From Pseudomonas delhiensis (GTDB taxonomy: Bacteria; Pseudomonadota; Gammaproteobacteria; Pseudomonadales; Pseudomonadaceae), in NCBI RefSeq assembly GCF_900187975.1, contig NZ_FZPC01000004.1:186001-250000 (forward strand): 64,000 nt of DNA, read 5' to 3'. The translations under genes were made by a program, and so were the position numbers. Position 1 is the stretch's first letter, and each line of letters starts with the position of its first letter. The notes beneath the pieces were generated by a model, which was given only the letters and a program-made list of their open reading frames with translations, did not search any database and had not been told where the DNA came from. Below, piece by piece: positions 24,497-36,023 of the stretch.

Positions 24497-26658
24497 CCGC
24501 GCAAGCGCAACGCCCGGTGGCCGACAGCGCCCCCTGGCTGGAAGCCATGCTGATGGTGGCCCGGCACTACCGCCTGGACGTATCCGAGGAGCGTGTTCGC
24601 GTCGGCCTGGAATGGCACCGCGGCCTGGACCTGGACGGCCAGCTGCAGCACATGGCCCGCGACATGGGCCTGACGCTGCGCGCCGAGGCCCTGGACAAGG
24701 GCGTGCTCGACCCCTGGCGGCTGCCGGTGCTGGCGCAGTTCTCCGGCGGCCAGGTGGGGCTGATCGAGAGCGTCGACGGCAACGGCGGCGTCGGCGTGCG
24801 CCTGAGCGGCGAGCAGGGCGTGCTGCAGGCGCTGCCGGCCGCCGAAGTGGCCGAGCGGGTGCAGCGGGTGTACCGCCTGCGCCCCGAGGTGGCGGTGGCG
24901 GACGTGCGCGTCGACGACTACATCAAGCCCTACCAGCCCAACTGGTTCTGGAGCCTGGTGCTGCGCGACTGGCGGCGCTACGGCGACGTGATGCTCGCCT
25001 CGCTGGTGGCCAACGTGCTGGCCCTGGCTTCCATGCTGTTCTCCATGCAGGTCTACGACCGCGTGGTGCCGGCGCAATCCGAGCCGACCCTGTGGGTGCT
25101 GTTCGGTGGGGTGATGCTGGCGGTGCTCATCGGCTTCGGCATGCGCCTGGCGCGCACCCACATCTCCGACCTGATCGGCAAGCGCGCCGACCTGCGCATC
25201 TCCGACCGCGTCTTCGGCCACGCCCTGCGCCTGCGCAACGAGGCCATCTCCAAGTCCACCGGCTCGTTCATCTCGCAGATCCGCGAGATGGAGCAGGTGC
25301 GCGAGCTGATCACCTCGACCACCCTGGGCGCGCTGGCCGACCTGCCGTTCTTCTTCCTGTTCCTGGTGGTGCTCTGGTCGGTGGGCGGGAGCATGGCCCT
25401 GGTGCCGCTGGCGGTGCTGCCGCTGCTGCTGATCCCCGGCCTGCTGGCGCAGAAGCCGCTGGGGCGGCTGTCCAAGGAGGGCATGCGCGAGTCGGCGATC
25501 CGCAACGCCATGCTGGTGGAGGCGGTGCAGGGCATCGAGGACGTCAAGCAACTGCGCGCCGAGCAGCGCTTCCAGAACCAGTGGAACCACCTCAACGAGG
25601 TCTCGGCCACCGTCAGCATGCGCCAGCGCTTCATCACCGGCGCGCTCATGGCCTGGACCCAGGAAGTGCAGACCCTGGTGTACGTGCTGGTGGTGCTGGT
25701 CGGCTGCTTCCAGGTGATGAGCGGCGACATGACCACCGGCGCGCTGATCGGCATGTCCATCCTGTCCTCGCGGATGATCGCGCCCCTGGCGCAGATCTCC
25801 GGGATCATGTCGCGCTGGCAGCAGGCCAAGGTCGCCCGCGAGGGCCTGGAAGAACTGATGAAGCGGCCGGTGGAAAGCGCCGAGGGCGGCAAGCGCCTGC
25901 ACCGCCCGGTGCTGCACGGCGACTACCAGCTCGAAGGCGTGCGCTTCCGCTACGGCCAGGACGACAAGCGCCCGGCCATCGAGGTGGCCCAGCTGCGCAT
26001 CGCCGCCGGCGAGAAGGTCGCCATCCTCGGCCGCAACGGCGCCGGCAAGTCCAGCCTGCTGCAACTGCTGGCCGGCATGTACCGGCCGCAGGAGGGCAGC
26101 CTGCTGCTCGACTCGCTGCGCCTGGAACTGATCGACCCCTACGACGTGCGCCGCGACGTGGCCTTCCTCAGCCAGCAGGCCAACCTGTTCTTCGGCACCC
26201 TGCGCGAGAACCTGACCATGGGCCGGCCCAACGCCAGCGACGAGGAGCTGCTCGAGGCCCTGCGCCTGAGCGGCGCCCTGGGCCTGGTGCAGGCCCTGCC
26301 CGATGGCCTGGAGCACATGGTCCAGGAGGGCGGCCGCGGCCTCTCCGGCGGCCAGCGCCAGAGCCTGCTGCTGGCCCGCACGCTGCTGCGCCAGCCGCGC
26401 GTGCTGCTGCTCGACGAGCCCACCGCCTGGCTCGACGAGGTGGGCGAGCAGGCCCTGATCCGCCACCTGGAGCCCTGGCTGAAGTCGCGCACCCTGGTGG
26501 TGGCGACCCACCGCCCGGCGGTGCTCAAGTGGGTCGACCGCATCATCGTCGTGGACAACGGCCGCGTCGTGCTCGACGACACCAAGCAGGCGGTGCTGGC
26601 CAAGCTCGCCGGCCCGCCGCCGGCCAAGCCCGGCGAGAAGGCCCCGGCGGTGGCCTGA
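24493..26658 (+). CDS. Type I secretion ABC exporter with degenerate C39-like domain (LapB/BapC-like)
   Basis: A 721-residue exporter ATPase for large adhesins. The N-terminal ~130 residues keep the C39 fold pattern ([23 protein letters not shown]) but have no Cys at the catalytic position, so it is a substrate-docking, non-cleaving domain. The membrane domain spans ~155-430 ([40 protein letters not shown]). The ATPase has [17 protein letters not shown] and [11 protein letters not shown]. The LapB/HlyB-type layout and the adjacent adaptor predict export of the C-terminally tagged giant proteins, not leader peptides. This contrasts with the C39-active exporter at 17713. Confidence 0.92.
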   Translation: MTAQAQRPVADSAPWLEAMLMVARHYRLDVSEERVRVGLEWHRGLDLDGQLQHMARDMGLTLRAEALDKGVLDPWRLPVLAQFSGGQVGLIESVDGNGGVGVRLSGEQGVLQALPAAEVAERVQRVYRLRPEVAVADVRVDDYIKPYQPNWFWSLVLRDWRRYGDVMLASLVANVLALASMLFSMQVYDRVVPAQSEPTLWVLFGGVMLAVLIGFGMRLARTHISDLIGKRADLRISDRVFGHALRLRNEAISKSTGSFISQIREMEQVRELITSTTLGALADLPFFFLFLVVLWSVGGSMALVPLAVLPLLLIPGLLAQKPLGRLSKEGMRESAIRNAMLVEAVQGIEDVKQLRAEQRFQNQWNHLNEVSATVSMRQRFITGALMAWTQEVQTLVYVLVVLVGCFQVMSGDMTTGALIGMSILSSRMIAPLAQISGIMSRWQQAKVAREGLEELMKRPVESAEGGKRLHRPVLHGDYQLEGVRFRYGQDDKRPAIEVAQLRIAAGEKVAILGRNGAGKSSLLQLLAGMYRPQEGSLLLDSLRLELIDPYDVRRDVAFLSQQANLFFGTLRENLTMGRPNASDEELLEALRLSGALGLVQALPDGLEHMVQEGGRGLSGGQRQSLLLARTLLRQPRVLLLDEPTAWLDEVGEQALIRHLEPWLKSRTLVVATHRPAVLKWVDRIIVVDNGRVVLDDTKQAVLAKLAGPPPAKPGEKAPAVA

Positions 26659-26713
26659 GGCCGCCCACGCAATTCGCAGAGGACGCGGGCCCTGGCCCGT
26701 GTCGGGAGTGACC

Positions 26714-27913
26714 ATGCAAGCCAATTCGATTCAAGCGCCCGGGGCCGCGCCCCTGGCCCCCTATTTCCAGGCGAAGGAGCGCGCGCCCCGCGCCGCCTGG
26801 CTGGTCTGGTGCGTGCTAGGCGGCATGCTGCTGCTGTTCGCCTGGGCCTACCTGTTCGAGCTCGACGAAGTCTCCACCGGCACCGGCAAGGTGATCCCCA
26901 GCTCCCGCGAGCAGGTGGTGCAGTCCCTGGAGGGCGGCATCCTCGCCGAACTGCGGGTCAAGGAGGGCGACCGCGTCGACGCCGGCCAGGTGCTGGCCCA
27001 GCTCGACCGCACCAAGACCGAGTCCTCGGTGGGCGAGAGCGCCTCGCGCCTGCGCGCCGCCCTGGCCATGGCCGCGCGCCTGCGCGCCGAGGTGGACGGC
27101 GGCGAACTGGTGTTCCCTCCGGAAGTGCTGGAGGAGCCGGACCTGGTGAGGTCCGAGGCCGCCCTGTACAAGTCGCGGCGCGACAGCCTGCAGAAGAGCC
27201 TGCAGGGCATCAACGAGGCCCTGGCGCTGGTCCGCAAGGAGCTGAAGCTGACCACGCGCCTGGCCGAGATCGGCGCGGCGAGCAACGTCGAGGTGCTGCG
27301 CCTGAAGCGCCAGGCCAACGAGCTGGAGCTCAAGGCCACCGAGACGCGCAACCAGTACTACGTCAAGGCCCGCGAGGAGCTGGCCAAGGCCAATGGCGAG
27401 GTGGAGGCGCAGCAGTCGGTGACCCGCGGCCGCGCCGACTCGCTGTCGCGCCTGACCGTGGTCTCGCCGGTGCGCGGCATCGTCAAGGACATCGAGGTGA
27501 ACACCGTCGGCGGCGTCATCCCGCCCAACGGCCGCTTCATGGTCATAGTGCCGGTGGAGGACCAGTTGCTGGTGGAGGCGCGCATCTCGCCGCGCGACGT
27601 GGCCTTCATCCACCCCGGCCAGCCGGCCACGGTGAAGATCAGCGCCTACGACTACGCCATCTACGGCGGCCTGGACGGCAAGGTGACGCACATCTCGCCG
27701 GACACCATCCAGGACGAGGTGCGCCGCGACCAGTACTACTACCGGGTATTCGTGCGCACCCAGACCGACTCGCTGCAGAACAAGGACGGCAAGAGCTTCC
27801 CGATCTTCCCCGGCATGGTCGCCACGGTGGACGTGCACACCGGCAGCAAGACCGTCTGGGACTACCTGACCAAGCCGCTCAACCGCGCCCGCGAAGCGCT
27901 GCGCGAACGCTGA
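26714..27913 (+). CDS. Type I secretion membrane fusion protein (LapC/BapD-like)
   Basis: A 399-residue HlyD-family adaptor. The ATG at 26714 follows GGGAG by 5 bases; a GTG 15 bases earlier is possible. One membrane segment at ~30-55 (AWLVWCVLGGMLLLFAWAYLFELDEVSTGTGKVIPS), the barrel-sandwich half with VVQSLEGGILAELRVKEGDRVDAGQVLAQLD, a coiled coil over ~90-240, the second half (LTVVSPVRGIVKDIEVNTVGGVIPPNG) and the family C-terminus FPGMVATVDVHTGSKTVWDYLTKPL, which is typical of LapC/LktD-type adaptors. It works with the exporter 55 bases upstream and the TolC-like channel. Confidence 0.92.
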   Translation: MQANSIQAPGAAPLAPYFQAKERAPRAAWLVWCVLGGMLLLFAWAYLFELDEVSTGTGKVIPSSREQVVQSLEGGILAELRVKEGDRVDAGQVLAQLDRTKTESSVGESASRLRAALAMAARLRAEVDGGELVFPPEVLEEPDLVRSEAALYKSRRDSLQKSLQGINEALALVRKELKLTTRLAEIGAASNVEVLRLKRQANELELKATETRNQYYVKAREELAKANGEVEAQQSVTRGRADSLSRLTVVSPVRGIVKDIEVNTVGGVIPPNGRFMVIVPVEDQLLVEARISPRDVAFIHPGQPATVKISAYDYAIYGGLDGKVTHISPDTIQDEVRRDQYYYRVFVRTQTDSLQNKDGKSFPIFPGMVATVDVHTGSKTVWDYLTKPLNRAREALRER

Positions 27914-27922
27914 GGAGGCGCC

Positions 27923-29170
27923 ATGGCCAAGCAACGCACCCCCAGCTACCGCGAGCGCCGCGAGGTGGAGGCCGCCGGCAGGCGTGCCAGCGCGCTCTAT
28001 GCCCAGGGCCGGCATGAGGAGGCCCTGCAACTGTGCCTGCAGACCGCCCGGCGCTGGCCGCAGCTGGCGGTGGCCTGGACCGACGCGGCGGTCAACTGCA
28101 TCAAGCTGGAGCGCTGGCAGCAGGCCGTCGAGCACGCCGGCCGCGCCCTGGCCGCCGGCGGCACCAGCCTGGCGCTGTTCGATGCCCTGTCCCACGCCCA
28201 CTGCGCGCTGCGCCAGTGGGACCAGGTGCGCCAGCACGGCCTGCACGCGCTGACCCTGCGCGACCGCCAGTTCGGCGTCGAGCCGCCGTTGGCCCACGCC
28301 CTGCCGCCGCTGCCGCCACCACCCAGCGCCGCCACCCGCGGGCGCAACCTGATCGCCTTCTCGCTGTTCGGCGCCAGCGCCAAGTACTGCGAGACGGCGG
28401 TGCTCAACGTGCTGGAGCAGCCGCGCATCTACCCGCACTGGACCTGCCGCTTCTACATCGACGACAGCGTGCCCGAGGCCATCGTCCGCCGCCTGCGCGA
28501 CAACGGCGGCGAAGTGGTGCTGGTCGACGAGGCCGTGCGCCAGTGGCCGGGGCCCATGTGGCGTTTCCTGGCGCTGGACGATGCCCGGGCCCAGCGCATC
28601 CTGTTCCGCGACGCCGACTCGGTGATCAGCGAACGCGAGGCCGAGGCGGTGGCCGAATGGCTGGCCAGCGACAGGCACTTCCACGCCCTGCGCGACAACG
28701 GCACCCACACCGAGCTGCTCCTGGCCGGCCTGTGGGGCGCGGTGGGCGGGGCGCTGCCGCCGCTGGTGGAGCTGCTCCGGCCGTTCTTCGCCGAGCCGCT
28801 GGCCTCGCGGCATTTCGCCGACCAGCACTTCCTGCGCCGCTACGTCTGGCCCTACGCGCGGCGCAGCCTGTTGCAGCACGACTCGATGTTCGGCTTCCTG
28901 GGCGCCGCCGGCTTCCCCGGCGGGCCCATGCCGGACGACTTCCACGTCGGCTACGCCGAAGGCTCGCCACGCTTCGAAGTGCCCTGCACCCTGGCCGAGG
29001 GCACCCGGGTGCGCTGGACCCTGTACCGCAGGAGCGGGGAGGGCGAGCAGGCGATCTGTGACTACGCCGCCACGGTGACCGACGGCGCGGTGCACGGGCA
29101 CATCCCGGCGCGCTACGCCGAGTGGATCCGCCGCGGCGAAGCGCGCATCGCGGTGGCGCCGGAGGCGTAG
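27923..29170 (+). CDS. TPR protein with glycosyltransferase-like domain in the adhesin-export operon
   Basis: A 415-residue cytosolic protein; ATG 9 bases after the adaptor stop with GAGGAG. Residues ~15-120 are TPR-like helices (ASALYAQGRHEEALQLCLQTARRWPQ, AWTDAAVNCIKLERWQQAVEHAGRALA). A Pro-rich linker (PPLPPPP) leads into a GT-A-like domain: NLIAFSLFGASAKYCETAVLNV, FYIDDSVPEAIVRRLRDNGGEVVLVDE, and RILFRDADSVIS with a DxD-type motif near residue 231. The very end is polar and basic. Being last in a type I secretion operon, it may glycosylate the exported adhesins in the cytosol. That role is inference; a sugar donor cannot be named. Its stop codon lies in the first base triplets of a repeat palindrome. 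Confidence 0.7.
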   Translation: MAKQRTPSYRERREVEAAGRRASALYAQGRHEEALQLCLQTARRWPQLAVAWTDAAVNCIKLERWQQAVEHAGRALAAGGTSLALFDALSHAHCALRQWDQVRQHGLHALTLRDRQFGVEPPLAHALPPLPPPPSAATRGRNLIAFSLFGASAKYCETAVLNVLEQPRIYPHWTCRFYIDDSVPEAIVRRLRDNGGEVVLVDEAVRQWPGPMWRFLALDDARAQRILFRDADSVISEREAEAVAEWLASDRHFHALRDNGTHTELLLAGLWGAVGGALPPLVELLRPFFAEPLASRHFADQHFLRRYVWPYARRSLLQHDSMFGFLGAAGFPGGPMPDDFHVGYAEGSPRFEVPCTLAEGTRVRWTLYRRSGEGEQAICDYAATVTDGAVHGHIPARYAEWIRRGEARIAVAPEA

Positions 29171-29330
29171 GGCGTACAACCGTTCGCGGTTGTACGCCGT
29201 TTCACCGATCTTGCAGGGGCCCGCGCGGGATTCGGCCAAGGCCAAACGGCGGATAACGCGGAGCGTTATTCGCCCTACGCCAGGCCCACCCGTAGGGCGT
29301 ACAACCGTTCGCGGTTGTACGCCGTTTCAC
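29167..29330 (+). repeat. Three copies of a GTAGGGCGTAnAAC-type extragenic palindrome
   Basis: Two identical 39-bp copies (29167-29205 and 29292-29330) each contain a perfect 12-bp stem GGCGTACAACCG/CGGTTGTACGCC with a TTCG loop. A diverged inverted copy lies between them (29244-29277). Another relative is at 42763-42795. The first copy supplies the TAG stop of the preceding gene and may act as its transcription end or mRNA stabiliser. Confidence 0.85.
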
Positions 29331-29353
29331 TATGGCTGGCCCTGGCGTGGCCG

Positions 29354-30076
29354 TCAGCGATAGTGATCGAGGATGCGCTCGATTTCCCCGGAGGCCTTGA
29401 GCTCGGCCAGGGCGTCGAGCACCGCCTGGGTCGGCAGTTGCGGGTCGTCGAGGACCATGCAGCCCAGTTCCGCCTGGTCGAGCTGGGCGGCGGGGTAGAG
29501 GCGGTGCCCGGCCGGCCGCGCGAGGTTGAACCAGTTCAGCGCCACCTCGCTGGCCACCGCATAGTCGTAGCGCCCGGCTTCCAGCTTCTTCAGCACCAGC
29601 TCCTGGTTGCGTGCATCGTCGCGGTGCAGGCGCCCGCTGGCGAACGACAACTGCAGGTAGGGGTAGGCGTAGCCGAGGACGGTGCCGATGCTCTGCCCGG
29701 CCAGGCTGGCGACGTCCACCGGGGCCCGCTCCCGGGCCACCAGCAGGTCGCGCTGGATCATCAGCGGCACGCTCCAGCGGTAGTCGCGGAATTCCTCGCT
29801 GAGCCAGGCGGGGGAGATGTAGCAGCGCACGTCGATGCTGTGGTTGTGCAGGGCCTGTTCCACCCGGGCCCGTGGCAGCACGTGGAAGGACGGGGCCATG
29901 CCGACCTTGCGCGCGGTGCGGGTGAACAGCTCGAAGAGGATACCGCCGGTCAGTTGGCCGTCCTCGACCCGCGCCAGCGGCATGGCCCAGCCTTCGACCA
30001 CCGAGAAACTCAGCTGCCGGGGATCGGCCTGGGCCAGGCCGGCGATGAGTAGGAGGGCGGGGACGAGTGCGCGCAT
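29354..30076 (-). CDS. Periplasmic solute-binding protein, family 3
   Basis: A 240-residue protein. The ATG at 30076 has GGAG 6 bases upstream and opens a signal peptide (MRALVPALLLIAGLAQA, cut before DPRQL). The fold pattern is that of amino-acid-type binding proteins: GGILFELFTRTARKVG, VLPRARVEQALHNHSIDVRCYISP, SLAGQSIGTVLGYAYPYL, LEAGRYDYAVASEVAL and a C-terminal DALAELKASGEIERILDHY helix. It stands alone with no permease or ATPase next to it, as do many orphan SBP_bac_3 proteins of Pseudomonas. The ligand is unknown. Confidence 0.8.
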   Translation of the reverse strand: MRALVPALLLIAGLAQADPRQLSFSVVEGWAMPLARVEDGQLTGGILFELFTRTARKVGMAPSFHVLPRARVEQALHNHSIDVRCYISPAWLSEEFRDYRWSVPLMIQRDLLVARERAPVDVASLAGQSIGTVLGYAYPYLQLSFASGRLHRDDARNQELVLKKLEAGRYDYAVASEVALNWFNLARPAGHRLYPAAQLDQAELGCMVLDDPQLPTQAVLDALAELKASGEIERILDHYR

Positions 30077-30228
30077 TCGGGCTCCGGACGTGCGGAAGCA
30101 GGACACAATGCCTGTTTGGAAGGGTTCTTGCCAAGCCTGTCAGGTTCCAGGCCCCTGCATCGGGTGCAATTTCCGGTCCTCTTCGCTAGGATTAGCCCAC
30201 TTCCGCCTACCAGCCGCGATGGATTTCA

Positions 30229-32367
<2,139 letters not shown>

Positions 32368-32409
32368 CCGCCTGCGCCCAACCAACCCTGAACGACCGAG
32401 GTGATCGAG

Positions 32410-32736
32410 ATGATGAAAGGTGGCATGGCCGGCCTGATGAAGCAGGCCCAGCAGATGCAGGAAAAGATGCAGAAGATGCAGGAAGAGCTGGCCAACGCCG
32501 AAGTCACCGGCCAGTCCGGCGCCGGCCTGGTGAGCGTGGTGATGACCGGCCGCCACGACGTCAAGCGCGTCAGCCTGGACGACAGCCTGATGCAGGAAGA
32601 CAAGGAAATCCTCGAGGACCTGATCGCCGCCGCGGTGAACGACGCCGTGCGCAAGATCGAGCAGAACAACCAGGAGAAGATGGCGGGCATGACCGCCGGC
32701 ATGCAGCTGCCCCCCGGCTTCAAGATGCCGTTCTGA
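32410..32736 (+). CDS. ybaB: YbaB/EbfC nucleoid-associated protein
   Basis: A 108-residue DNA-binding protein that forms tweezers-like dimers. The start is placed at the ATG-ATG pair giving [20 protein letters not shown], which matches the pseudomonad family length; the in-frame GTG at 32401 is not needed. Typical family body: [25 protein letters not shown] and the C-terminus [12 protein letters not shown]. It lies between dnaX and recR as in most gammaproteobacteria. Confidence 0.95.
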   Translation: MMKGGMAGLMKQAQQMQEKMQKMQEELANAEVTGQSGAGLVSVVMTGRHDVKRVSLDDSLMQEDKEILEDLIAAAVNDAVRKIEQNNQEKMAGMTAGMQLPPGFKMPF

Positions 32737-32756
32737 TCCGCGACACCGCCACACCC

Positions 32757-32834
32757 GTAGGAGCGAGCTTGCTCGCGAACCTTCGCCGCGCCAGCAACGG
32801 CAGGCAAAGCGTTCGCGAGCGGGCCCGCTCCTGC
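32757..32834 (+). repeat. REP pair between ybaB and recR
   Basis: A GTAGGAGCGAGCTTGCTCGC-type REP (32757-32780) faces an inverted relative (32811-32834) across a 30-base loop, a classic paired REP arrangement. Confidence 0.85.
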
Positions 32835-32874
32835 GCCGTTTACCCTTCCTGAAATCTCGAGACCGACGCCCGCC

Positions 32875-33468
32875 ATGTTCAGCCCGCTGATCCGCCAACT
32901 CATCGACGCCCTGCGCATCCTCCCCGGTGTGGGGCAGAAGAGCGCCCAGCGCATGGCGCTGCAGCTGCTGGAGCGCGACCGCAACGGCGGCCTGCGCCTG
33001 GCCCAGGCGCTGACCCAGGCCATGGAAGGGGTGGGGCATTGCAAGCAGTGCCGCACGCTGAGCGAGGAAGAGCTGTGCCCGCAGTGCGCCGACCCGCGCC
33101 GCGACGACTCGCTGCTGTGCGTGGTGGAAGGTCCGCTGGACGTGTTCGCCGTGGAGCAGACCGGCTACCGCGGGCGCTTCTTCGTGCTCAAGGGCCACCT
33201 GTCGCCGCTGGATGGCCTGGGCCCGGAGGCCATCGGCATTCCCGAGCTGGAGGCGCGGATCAAGGCCGGCAGCTTCAGCGAAGTCATCCTCGCCACCAAT
33301 CCCACGGTGGAAGGCGAGGCCACCGCCCACTACATCGCCCAACTGCTGGCCGGCAGCGGCCTGGTCCTGAGCCGCATCGCCCATGGCGTGCCCCTGGGCG
33401 GCGAGCTGGAACTGGTGGACGGCGGCACCCTGGCCCACGCCCTGGCCGGGCGCCGGCCGATCGTCTAG
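32875..33468 (+). CDS. recR: Recombination mediator RecR
   Basis: A 197-residue protein (family about 198-200). It has the helix-hairpin-helix [17 protein letters not shown], a four-Cys zinc finger ([16 protein letters not shown]), a Toprim domain ([36 protein letters not shown]) and the Walker-B-like end ([24 protein letters not shown]). It acts with RecO to load RecA at gaps in the RecF pathway. Confidence 0.97.
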   Translation: MFSPLIRQLIDALRILPGVGQKSAQRMALQLLERDRNGGLRLAQALTQAMEGVGHCKQCRTLSEEELCPQCADPRRDDSLLCVVEGPLDVFAVEQTGYRGRFFVLKGHLSPLDGLGPEAIGIPELEARIKAGSFSEVILATNPTVEGEATAHYIAQLLAGSGLVLSRIAHGVPLGGELELVDGGTLAHALAGRRPIV

Positions 33469-33573
33469 TCGCGGCGCATCGGGCCGAAACGGCCCAGGCG
33501 ATGGCAAAAGCCTCGCCTTGTAAACCAAGCAAGCGCTAGGTAAGTTTTCAGGCAACCTGCCTGGAGGCCCGCC

Positions 33574-34722
33574 ATGTCCGCATTCACCGATTACTTCGAC
33601 GATAGCCACCGCCTGGTCCGCGACTCGGTGCGGCGCTTCGTCGAGCGGGAAATCCTCCCGCACATCGCCGATTGGGAAGAAGCCGAGGAGTTCCCCCGCG
33701 AGCTCTACCGCAAGGCCGGCGAGGCCGGCATCCTCGGCATCGGCTACCCGGAAACCTACGGCGGCAGCCACGAGGGCGACCTGTTCGCCAAGCTGGCGGC
33801 CAGCGAGGAACTGATGCGCAGCGGCTCCGGCGGCCTGGTGGCCGGCCTGGGCTCGCTGGACATCGGCCTGCCGCCGCTGCTCAAGTGGGGCCGCCCCGAG
33901 CTGCGCGAGCGCATCGTGCCGCAGGTGCTGGCCGGCGAGAAGATCATGGCCCTGGCGGTCACCGAGCCTTCCGGCGGCTCCGACGTGGCCAGCCTGAAGA
34001 CCCGCGCCGTGCGCGACGGCGACCACTACCGCGTGACCGGCAGCAAGACCTTCATCACCAGCGGCGTGCGCGCCGACTACTACACGGTGGCGGTGCGCAC
34101 CGGCGGCGAGGGCTACGGCGGCATCAGCCTGCTGCTGGTGGAGAAGGGCACCCCCGGCTTCACGGTGGGCCGCAAGCTGAAGAAGATGGGCTGGTGGGCC
34201 TCGGACACCGCCGAGCTGTTCTTCGACGACTGCAGGGTGCCGGTGCAGAACCTGATCGGCATGGAGAACATGGGCTTCGCCTGCATCATGGCCAACTTCC
34301 AGAGCGAGCGCCTGGCCCTGGCCACCATGGCCAACATGACCGCCCAGCTGGCGCTGGAAGAAGCCCTGAAATGGAGCGCCGGGCGCGAAGCCTTCGGCAA
34401 GCCCATCGGCAAGTTCCAGGTGCTCAAGCACCGCCTGGCGGAGATGGCCACCCAGGTCGAGGTGTCCCGTGAGTTCACCTACCGCCAGGCGGCGAAGATG
34501 GCCGCCGGGCAGAGCGTGGTGAAGGAAATCTCCATGGCCAAGAACTTCGCCACCGACGTCGCCGACCGCGTGGTCTACGACGCCGTGCAGCTGTTCGGCG
34601 GCATGGGCTACATGCGCGAGAGCCTGGTGGAGCGGCTGTACCGCGACAACCGCATCCTCTCCATCGGCGGCGGCACCCGGGAGATCATGAACGAGATCAT
34701 CGCCAAGCAGATGGGGTTGTGA
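33574..34722 (+). CDS. Acyl-CoA dehydrogenase, isovaleryl/long-chain type active site
   Basis: A 382-residue FAD enzyme that oxidises acyl-CoA to enoyl-CoA. Family signatures: MALAVTEPSGGSDVASLKTRA and QLFGGMGYMRESLVERLYRD. The residue aligning with the usual catalytic Glu near the C-terminus is Gly (SIGGGTREIMNEI). A Glu sits instead at residue 245 (FQSERLALA), the position used by isovaleryl-CoA and long-chain enzymes, so the enzyme should be active with relocated base. It follows recR at about 105 bases, as an acyl-CoA dehydrogenase does in P. aeruginosa. The substrate cannot be read from sequence; a branched or bulky acyl chain is an inference. Confidence 0.9.
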   Translation: MSAFTDYFDDSHRLVRDSVRRFVEREILPHIADWEEAEEFPRELYRKAGEAGILGIGYPETYGGSHEGDLFAKLAASEELMRSGSGGLVAGLGSLDIGLPPLLKWGRPELRERIVPQVLAGEKIMALAVTEPSGGSDVASLKTRAVRDGDHYRVTGSKTFITSGVRADYYTVAVRTGGEGYGGISLLLVEKGTPGFTVGRKLKKMGWWASDTAELFFDDCRVPVQNLIGMENMGFACIMANFQSERLALATMANMTAQLALEEALKWSAGREAFGKPIGKFQVLKHRLAEMATQVEVSREFTYRQAAKMAAGQSVVKEISMAKNFATDVADRVVYDAVQLFGGMGYMRESLVERLYRDNRILSIGGGTREIMNEIIAKQMGL

Positions 34723-35138
34723 GGGAGAGGGCTGTCTGTAGGAGCGAGCTTGCTCGCGAACCAATGGCGTTTCCCGGCGGCTGCGGTGTTTTGGGTTGAC
34801 TCCGCTCCCTCTCCCCAGCCCTCGGCTGCGCGCCCCGCCCTGAAGGGAGAGGGGGCTAGCCCGTGCCGAGAGAAGGAATGGTTCCAGCCGGAAACCTTCG
34901 TTGTTACCGGCTAACTCCAGAACACCAAACCCTGCCCAACGGTCCCCTCTCCCTTCAGGGAGAGGGTTAGGGAGAGGGAACGAGGTCCGGCTACACACCA
35001 GCGCCGCCAGGTAACTCCATTGGTTCGCTCGCTCCTACGAAGAGCAAGGCCCCGTAGGATGGCGTTGAGCGAAGCGATACCCATCAAACAGAAAGCCCGC
35101 TCCAGGGCGCGGGCTTCTTCTTTCATCGACATCGGGCC
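34723..35138 (+). repeat. Repeat-filled gap: REPs and CCCTCTCCC/GGGAGAGGG palindromes
   Basis: No gene in 416 bases. It holds a REP (34738-34761), a degenerate inverted REP (35022-35039), and two copies of a second family with CCCTCTCCC...TGAAGGGAGAGGG (about 34807-34853 and 34943-34978). The gap separates convergent genes and probably provides transcription ends. A short hairpin GCCCGC...GCGGGCTTCTTCTTT near 35095-35120 could be the terminator of one side. Confidence 0.75.
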
Positions 35139-36023
35139 CTACTTGGCCTCGTAACCCTCCGGCCGCGCCTTGGGCTTGGGCGCGAAGCGCGCGGCCAGGC
35201 GCATGCTGGTGGTAACCACCTTCTGGTACCACACCGGCAGCAACCGCAGCATGATGTCGATGGCGTGGGCGTCCGGGCCGATGAGGATGCGCCGGGCGTC
35301 GCGCTCCACGCCGCGGATGATCACCTGGGCGGCCTTTTCCGGGGTGGTGCGCAGCAGCTGGTCGTTGAACTGCTGGCGCGCGGCGTTGGCGTTCTGGCCG
35401 GTGACCTTGGCCAGGCTGTCGTTCATCCGCGCGGTCTTGGCGATGTTGGTGCGTATGCCGCCGGGGTGCACGCAGCTGGCCGAGACCGCGCCGCCCTCCA
35501 TGTCCAGCTCCTGGCGCAGCGACTCGGTGAAGCCGCGCACGGCGAACTTGGTGGCGTTGTAGGCGCTCATGCCCGGCTGGGAGAACAGCCCGAAGACGCT
35601 GGAGACGTTGACGACGTGGCCCTCGCCGGACGCCTTGATGTGCGGCAGGAAGGCCTTGGTGCCATACACCACGCCCCAGAAATTGATGTTGGTGATCCAC
35701 TCGTACTCTTCGTACTCGCTGCCCTCCACCGTGCCGGCGTGGGCCACCCCGGCGTTGTTGAACACCAGGTTGACCTTGCCGTGCTCGGCCACCACCTTGT
35801 CGGCCCAGGCGTGCACCTGCTCGCGCTCGGCGACGTTGACCACCTCGGTGGAGATGCGCACGCCGTAGGAGGCCAGGCCCTGGCGGGTTTCCTCAAGGCC
35901 CGCGGCGTTGACGTCGGCCAGCGCCAGGTGGCAGCCGCGCGAGGCCAGCTCGCCGGCCAGGGCGCGGCCGATGCCGGAACCGGCGCCGGTGATGGCAGCG
36001 ACTTTGTTCTCGAAGGACTTCAT
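35139..36023 (-). CDS. Short-chain dehydrogenase/reductase
   Basis: A 294-residue NAD(P)-dependent oxidoreductase. The ATG at 36023 overlaps the stop of the monooxygenase gene in ATGA; the upstream open frame is a shadow. Rossmann motif GAGSGIGRALAGEL (TGxxxGxG), NNAGVAHAG, catalytic Ser in VVNVSSVFG and the YxxxK pair in YNATKFAVRGF. The C-terminal tail (MLRLLPVWYQKVVTTSMRLAARF) is hydrophobic and may touch membranes. Translationally coupled to a Baeyer-Villiger monooxygenase, so the two probably act in one oxidation route. The same pair sits near recR in P. aeruginosa. Confidence 0.92.
   Translation of the reverse strand: MKSFENKVAAITGAGSGIGRALAGELASRGCHLALADVNAAGLEETRQGLASYGVRISTEVVNVAEREQVHAWADKVVAEHGKVNLVFNNAGVAHAGTVEGSEYEEYEWITNINFWGVVYGTKAFLPHIKASGEGHVVNVSSVFGLFSQPGMSAYNATKFAVRGFTESLRQELDMEGGAVSASCVHPGGIRTNIAKTARMNDSLAKVTGQNANAARQQFNDQLLRTTPEKAAQVIIRGVERDARRILIGPDAHAIDIMLRLLPVWYQKVVTTSMRLAARFAPKPKARPEGYEAK

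Noticed and set aside
30107-30228. 4.5S RNA (ffs) upstream of dnaX
   Set aside because: The conserved GGAAGGAAGCAGC-like core of the signal recognition RNA is absent on both strands of the gap.
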